NCBI GenBank assembly: GCA_003497555.1
Contig: DNNS01000625.1
Location: 1-8,098 of the forward strand
DNA: 8,098 nucleotides
Direction of reading: 5' to 3'
From: Spirochaetia bacterium
GTDB taxonomy: Bacteria; Spirochaetota; UBA12135
Shown: positions 4,417 through 8,098 of the stretch, piece by piece
How the letters are laid out: each line of letters begins with the position of its first letter
How positions within the stretch are numbered: position 1 is the stretch's first letter
The notes under the pieces: generated by a model
What the model was told of the DNA's origin: nothing
The model's input: only the letters and a program-made list of their open reading frames with translations
Databases searched by the model: none
Position numbers and translations under genes: made by a program

Positions 4417-6159
4417 ATGGGAAACATTTCAAAAATAAAAAGTCAAATCAGACTGGCAAAAGAATTTATTATTTATCTTGCTCCCTGTAAACGCAGATTG
4501 CTGATAATAATATTTTTTTCCCTGTGTGCGGTTATAATGTCCATGTTAAATCCTTTCCTTTTAAAATATCTCATTGACTCAGTCCTGCCTGCGAAAAACA
4601 TCAGGAGCCTTTTATCCGTACTGGTTATCAGCGGATCAGCTTTCACCCTGATCAGCGCAATTAAAAACCTGAGGGAATATCTTGAACTGAAAACCAGGCA
4701 TGAACTGCTCTTTGCCTTAAACAGCAGGCTTTTCAGCCGGATGCAAAGTTATCCTTATCAATGGTTCCGCAGCAAGTCAGCCGGGGAAATGGTCTTTAAA
4801 CTGTCCAGCGATACGAGCCAGATAGTATATCCCCTGACAAAAATATTACCGCATACTTTGATTATTTTTTTCAGAATTTCAGTTTCTTTTGCAATTATTT
4901 TTTATTTTGACAGAATGCTGGCGGTTATATCCATTTTACTCGCTCCGTTTTTATATATTCCTCATTATATTTTTATCCGTATACTGGAAAAGGCCTGGCT
5001 TGAGTCTGTCATCTTGTCAGAAAACATTTTAAATTATCTGCAGGAAGTTTTTTCTAATATTCTTCTGGTAAAATCTTCAGGCAGGGAAACAGATCATATT
5101 AATGAATATTCACGCCGCCTGAAAGCAAGAATGAGCCTTGAGATCAAAACCCGAAAAACCGATTCACTAAGCAGCTTTACTGCTGACATTCTGAATAAAC
5201 TTGTTTTCGGGATAATTTTAGGCCTGGGGCTCGTGCGTATCATCAGCGGCCGGCTCAGCCCGGGGACTTTAGGAGCTATAATTACATATCTGGCAATGCT
5301 TATGAATATTCACAGAGATATTATTGCCTTGTATCAAAATACAGTTCAGGGATTAATCTCCTGCGCCCGTGTATCTCAAATTCTGAACGAAAAACCGGAA
5401 ACAGGAACAGCCCAGGAAGCTGAGCTGAAAATTACCAAAGGCAATATTGAATTTAAAAATATTGATTTCAGTTATACTGAAAATAAAAATATAATAAAAA
5501 ATTTAAACCTGAATATTAAACATGGAAACCATGTTGCGCTTGCCGGGCAAAGCGGCATAGGAAAAACCACCCTCCTGCATCTGCTCTCGGGATTATACGA
5601 GATTAAGTCGGGCGAGATTTTAATAGATAATATTCCGGTTAAGAAGGCATCTGCTTCATATTCAAGATCACAAATCGGGTATGTTCTGCAGCAGCCGCTT
5701 TTGTGGAATGATACGATTAAAAATAATTTACGTTACGAAGCGCCGATGGCAAGTGATGAGGAAATAACAGCAGCAGCCAGGGCTGCCTGCGCGGATATTT
5801 TTATTAATAAACTGCCGGAAAAATACCTCACGCATCTAGGCGGAAATAACGGAAAACTTTCAGAAGGAGAAAAACAGAAACTTGCTATTGCCAGGGCTTT
5901 GGTAAAAAAACCAAAGATTCTGCTGCTTGATGAAGCTATGTCTTCCATGGACTCAAACAGCGAGGAAAAAGTGCTTGAAAATATCCGCAGGTCTTATTCA
6001 GATATGACTCTGCTTACCGTGTCTCACAGATTGTCAGCGCTAAAAAAGGCAGATTATGTCTGTTTTATGATCCAAAATGACAAGATGGTGATTGACAAGC
6101 CGGAGGTGATCACGGCAAATAATCGGGAATTCCGGGATTTATTCCTCGGCCAAATTTAA
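4417..6159 (+). CDS. ABC transporter half-molecule (fused membrane and ATPase domains), probable peptide exporter
   Basis: The 580-residue protein has an N-terminal exporter-type membrane domain with hydrophobic segments near 28-50, 62-80, 138-185 and 250-300. The ATPase domain follows: Walker A GQSGIGKTT (377-385), a Q-loop in YVLQQPLLW, a signature LSEGEKQK (481-488) instead of LSGGQ, Walker B ILLLDE (501-506) and switch His537 in TVSHRLS. It should work as a homodimer that drives export across the inner membrane. There is no N-terminal C39 peptidase domain, so leader removal must be done by another protein, possibly the S26-like neighbour. It is the last gene of the plus-strand operon and starts four bases after the methyltransferase stop. 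The ATP motifs look intact. Cargo (the modified peptide) is inferred from context; a lipid or glycan cargo is possible. Confidence 0.9.
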   Translation: MGNISKIKSQIRLAKEFIIYLAPCKRRLLIIIFFSLCAVIMSMLNPFLLKYLIDSVLPAKNIRSLLSVLVISGSAFTLISAIKNLREYLELKTRHELLFALNSRLFSRMQSYPYQWFRSKSAGEMVFKLSSDTSQIVYPLTKILPHTLIIFFRISVSFAIIFYFDRMLAVISILLAPFLYIPHYIFIRILEKAWLESVILSENILNYLQEVFSNILLVKSSGRETDHINEYSRRLKARMSLEIKTRKTDSLSSFTADILNKLVFGIILGLGLVRIISGRLSPGTLGAIITYLAMLMNIHRDIIALYQNTVQGLISCARVSQILNEKPETGTAQEAELKITKGNIEFKNIDFSYTENKNIIKNLNLNIKHGNHVALAGQSGIGKTTLLHLLSGLYEIKSGEILIDNIPVKKASASYSRSQIGYVLQQPLLWNDTIKNNLRYEAPMASDEEITAAARAACADIFINKLPEKYLTHLGGNNGKLSEGEKQKLAIARALVKKPKILLLDEAMSSMDSNSEEKVLENIRRSYSDMTLLTVSHRLSALKKADYVCFMIQNDKMVIDKPEVITANNREFRDLFLGQI

Positions 6160-6193
6160 TTTTTTTGCTTTTCCGCCCCTGCCGCAGAACAGC

Positions 6194-7792
6194 TTATAAC
6201 AACAGGTGATCGTCCTGTAATTTAATTACCAGCGAACGTGTTTTTTCTGATGAATAAAGATGTTCAAATATCAGATTATTTACCGCTGCAGCGCCCTTAG
6301 ACGTATCAAGAACTATAATATCACGGTTTTTTTTATAACGCGAATATTCATCAGAATAATAATCAAGATTTTCTGTTTGATTCTCTTTATTGCGGCCTGT
6401 GATGATCTTTTTATTCGTTTCCAGCAAAAAAGTAATTGTGGCGCGCGGAGGCAGCAGGAAAAAAAAATTACGCAAATGCCTGAAAAACGGCAATACGGCT
6501 TCCAGGTCAATGATATTATCAATTACATATCTGTCAATAATTAATCTTTTCTTAAAAATATATGGAATAAGAACCCGAAAAAACAGAGCTATCGGATAAT
6601 CAGCTAATGCTGCCAGCGCCCAGATTTTTGAAATAAATAATCCCGCATTTCTGCGGGTAAACGGATATTTTTTTAAACAGCCGGCCAATTTGCATGTTAT
6701 TTTGTTAAATATACCGCGGTGCATATATCTGAAATACAAATAATGAATTTTGTTTTTCCTGAATTTATTTATAAGCATGTGCGCCTGTGTGGTTTTACCC
6801 GTACCGTCAAGGCCGGACAGTACAATAATGCATCTTTCCATAAAAACCCGCCGGATAATACCCTGAAATTTTCTGACAGGATTTTTTGCGAAAAAAACTG
6901 AAGCCGTATGAAAAGCTGTCAGGGGATTATATATAAAATCTTTTGTGGTTTTATTTATCTTTCCCTTGAAAAGAATGTTTCCCGGGATTTGATACGGGAA
7001 ACAATACCGGTTTGTATCCGCAGTTGTTTTAAAATTATCATAACCTGAATTTATAATTGAAAAAAAAGAACTGAATCGTTGATCGTGTTTATTCAGAATA
7101 TCTCCGAATACCCGCCGCATAAAAACATGTAAAAAACCGGCAAAAAATACAACTGCATAACGGTGTTTGTTGGAAATTTCCAGCAGTTTTACCATATCAA
7201 TATTATTTCTGATTATTATTTCAATACATTGAAAAATATAGGCCAGGCGAAATTTTTGATGTTCAAAAAACGTATGGGCAATAATATACGCAATTTGCCA
7301 TTCGGGACCAGGCTCAATACCGGCTCCAGGTTCGCCAAATAATTTATTTTTATCAAAATAAATTACATCATGCCAGGCAATATCCGTATGAATATGAATT
7401 TTTAAAGGCTCCCGGTTTTTTATCAGCCGGTAATACATGATCTTGTACATGCTCCGTATAACCGGAGCATATCCAAGGCAAAATAAAATCTGCCCAGCCT
7501 GTTTTTTGCCGGTGGAATTTTTCAGAAGAATATTTACATCCTCTGAAACGCCGTCAGGCGGATTTAAAATTTTATAAGGTATTTTATTTTGATTAAATTT
7601 TTTTCTGACAATATTCAGATCCGCGCGCAGGCGGCTGATATATGCTATTTTTTCCCCTGAAAAACGGTGATTGGAAATTTTATGTATCAGCCTGTTCCTG
7701 ACTGCGTATTCAATGGATTCTTTATCAATTCCGCTTTTTATTCCGTAATAAATCTTTCTGATTAAATTCTTTTCTTTATCGGATATCAGCAT
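6194..7792 (-). CDS. Fusion of a nucleotidyltransferase-like domain and a thymidylate-kinase-like domain
   Basis: The 532-residue protein has two parts. Residues 1-300 resemble the NTP_transf_5 nucleotidyltransferase family: EDVNILL (84-90) where a DxD-type metal site is expected, and KIHIHTDIAWHD (131-142) like the family's HxxW region. The second acid of the metal site appears to be Asn87, so activity is doubtful. Residues 320-510 are thymidylate-kinase-like, with a P-loop GLDGTGKTTQ (327-336), IIDRY (418-422) and a helical lid region. Such kinase-like proteins occur in polysaccharide and natural-product loci and need not act on dTMP. ATG at 7792 follows an in-frame TAA, and GGGA at 7804-7801 is a plausible ribosome binding site. 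It converges on the RiPP operon with a 34-base gap and follows a glycosyltransferase, so membership in the RiPP pathway is open. Confidence 0.72.
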   Translation of the reverse strand: MLISDKEKNLIRKIYYGIKSGIDKESIEYAVRNRLIHKISNHRFSGEKIAYISRLRADLNIVRKKFNQNKIPYKILNPPDGVSEDVNILLKNSTGKKQAGQILFCLGYAPVIRSMYKIMYYRLIKNREPLKIHIHTDIAWHDVIYFDKNKLFGEPGAGIEPGPEWQIAYIIAHTFFEHQKFRLAYIFQCIEIIIRNNIDMVKLLEISNKHRYAVVFFAGFLHVFMRRVFGDILNKHDQRFSSFFSIINSGYDNFKTTADTNRYCFPYQIPGNILFKGKINKTTKDFIYNPLTAFHTASVFFAKNPVRKFQGIIRRVFMERCIIVLSGLDGTGKTTQAHMLINKFRKNKIHYLYFRYMHRGIFNKITCKLAGCLKKYPFTRRNAGLFISKIWALAALADYPIALFFRVLIPYIFKKRLIIDRYVIDNIIDLEAVLPFFRHLRNFFFLLPPRATITFLLETNKKIITGRNKENQTENLDYYSDEYSRYKKNRDIIVLDTSKGAAAVNNLIFEHLYSSEKTRSLVIKLQDDHLLL

Positions 7793-7807
7793 TAGTTATT
7801 TCCCGTT

Positions 7808-8098
7808 TCAAATCATTGAGGAATAAATATGCTCGAGTATTTTTATTTTATCAGACCACAAGTATTTATCTTTAATTGTTTGAATTGCATTCTGGCTTAA
7901 AGTCTTGTACAGCGTGTTATTTTTCAGAATTCTGATTATAGCGCTTGCCATTGCGGCTACAGCTTCAGCCATGTCATTGACCTGTACCAGGTATCCATTA
8001 TAACTATCCTGAATAATATCCCTGGTGCCGCCGTTGTTAAAACCTATTACCGGAACACCCCAGGACAGGGCCTCCAGGGTTGCATTACCGCTTGTCTC
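7808..8098 (-). CDS. GT4-type glycosyltransferase, C-terminal part, cut by window end
   Basis: Reading the reverse strand from the window edge gives 96 residues and then a TGA stop at 7810-7808. It starts within the nucleotide-sugar-binding half of a GT-B glycosyltransferase of the GT4 family: ETSGNATLEALSWGVPVIG holds the E-x7-E pair and the EAxxxGxPVI motif, followed by NNGGTRDII and YNGYLV. Such enzymes transfer a sugar from an NDP-sugar to a glycan, lipid or other acceptor. The donor-binding and closing helices are present; the N-terminal acceptor domain lies outside. The next minus-strand gene starts 15 bases later, so the two are probably one operon. No start codon is in the window. Acceptor and sugar cannot be told. 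Confidence 0.88.
   Translation of the reverse strand, partial: ETSGNATLEALSWGVPVIGFNNGGTRDIIQDSYNGYLVQVNDMAEAVAAMASAIIRILKNNTLYKTLSQNAIQTIKDKYLWSDKIKILEHIYSSMI

Noticed and set aside
6131..6167. Possible terminator at the end of the ABC transporter gene
   Set aside because: A T run follows the stop codon, but the only stem before it (CCGGG with CTCGG) is five pairs with a wobble and a wide loop. Too weak to call.
6202..6218. Small inverted repeat ACAGG / CCTGT between the convergent genes
   Set aside because: Only five pairs, within the end of the minus-strand gene, and no T run on either side. Not a convincing bidirectional terminator.
1..8098. CRISPR arrays, tRNA or rRNA genes, insertion sequences
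   Set aside because: No regularly spaced direct repeats, no tRNA-like cloverleaf, no transposase motifs and no rRNA stretches were seen on either strand.

Overview
The window holds most of what looks like a compact biosynthetic operon for a ribosomally made, post-translationally modified peptide (RiPP), read on the + strand from about 35 to 6159. It meets a minus-strand gene pair (6194-8098) that may or may not belong to it. The DNA is fairly A+T-rich, with many A runs, tight gene overlaps and weak ribosome binding sites. That suits an uncultivated or anaerobic Gram-negative-type bacterium (Desulfobacterota or Omnitrophota would be my guesses), but nothing here fixes the taxon.

Plus-strand order: a PqqD-like leader-binding protein (35-295); a 62-residue, Cys-free candidate precursor with a lasso-like Y-x-x-P leader motif and a seven-residue repeat in its core (292-480); a hairpin with a U-rich tail just after it (470-503); two paralogous radical SAM enzymes, each with four C-terminal cysteines at matching positions (520-1518 and 1490-2491); an HPr-kinase-like P-loop protein (2479-3171); a small S24/S26 signal-peptidase-like protein whose nucleophile Ser is replaced by Cys (3152-3535); a methyltransferase with the hallmark motifs of protein arginine methyltransferases (3510-4412); and an ABC half-transporter (4417-6159). 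Almost every junction overlaps or is within a few bases, so one transcript with translational coupling is likely.

Proposed logic (inference): the PqqD-like protein binds the YIKPVI leader and presents the core to the radical SAM pair. The kinase-like and PRMT-like enzymes add tailoring, perhaps on Ser/Thr and on the three Arg near the C-terminus. The peptidase-like protein removes the leader and the ABC protein exports the product. No lanthionine synthetase, lasso cyclase or transglutaminase is present, and the core has no Cys, so lanthipeptides, sactipeptides, ranthipeptides and ordinary lasso peptides are all poor fits. This combination may be an undescribed RiPP class.

Minus strand: a 532-residue fusion of a degenerate nucleotidyltransferase-like half and a thymidylate-kinase-like half (6194-7792), and upstream of it the C-terminal 96 residues of a GT4-type glycosyltransferase that runs off the window end (7808-8098). 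These two suggest a neighbouring glycan locus, although nucleotidyltransferases also occur beside HPr-kinase-like proteins in some RiPP clusters.
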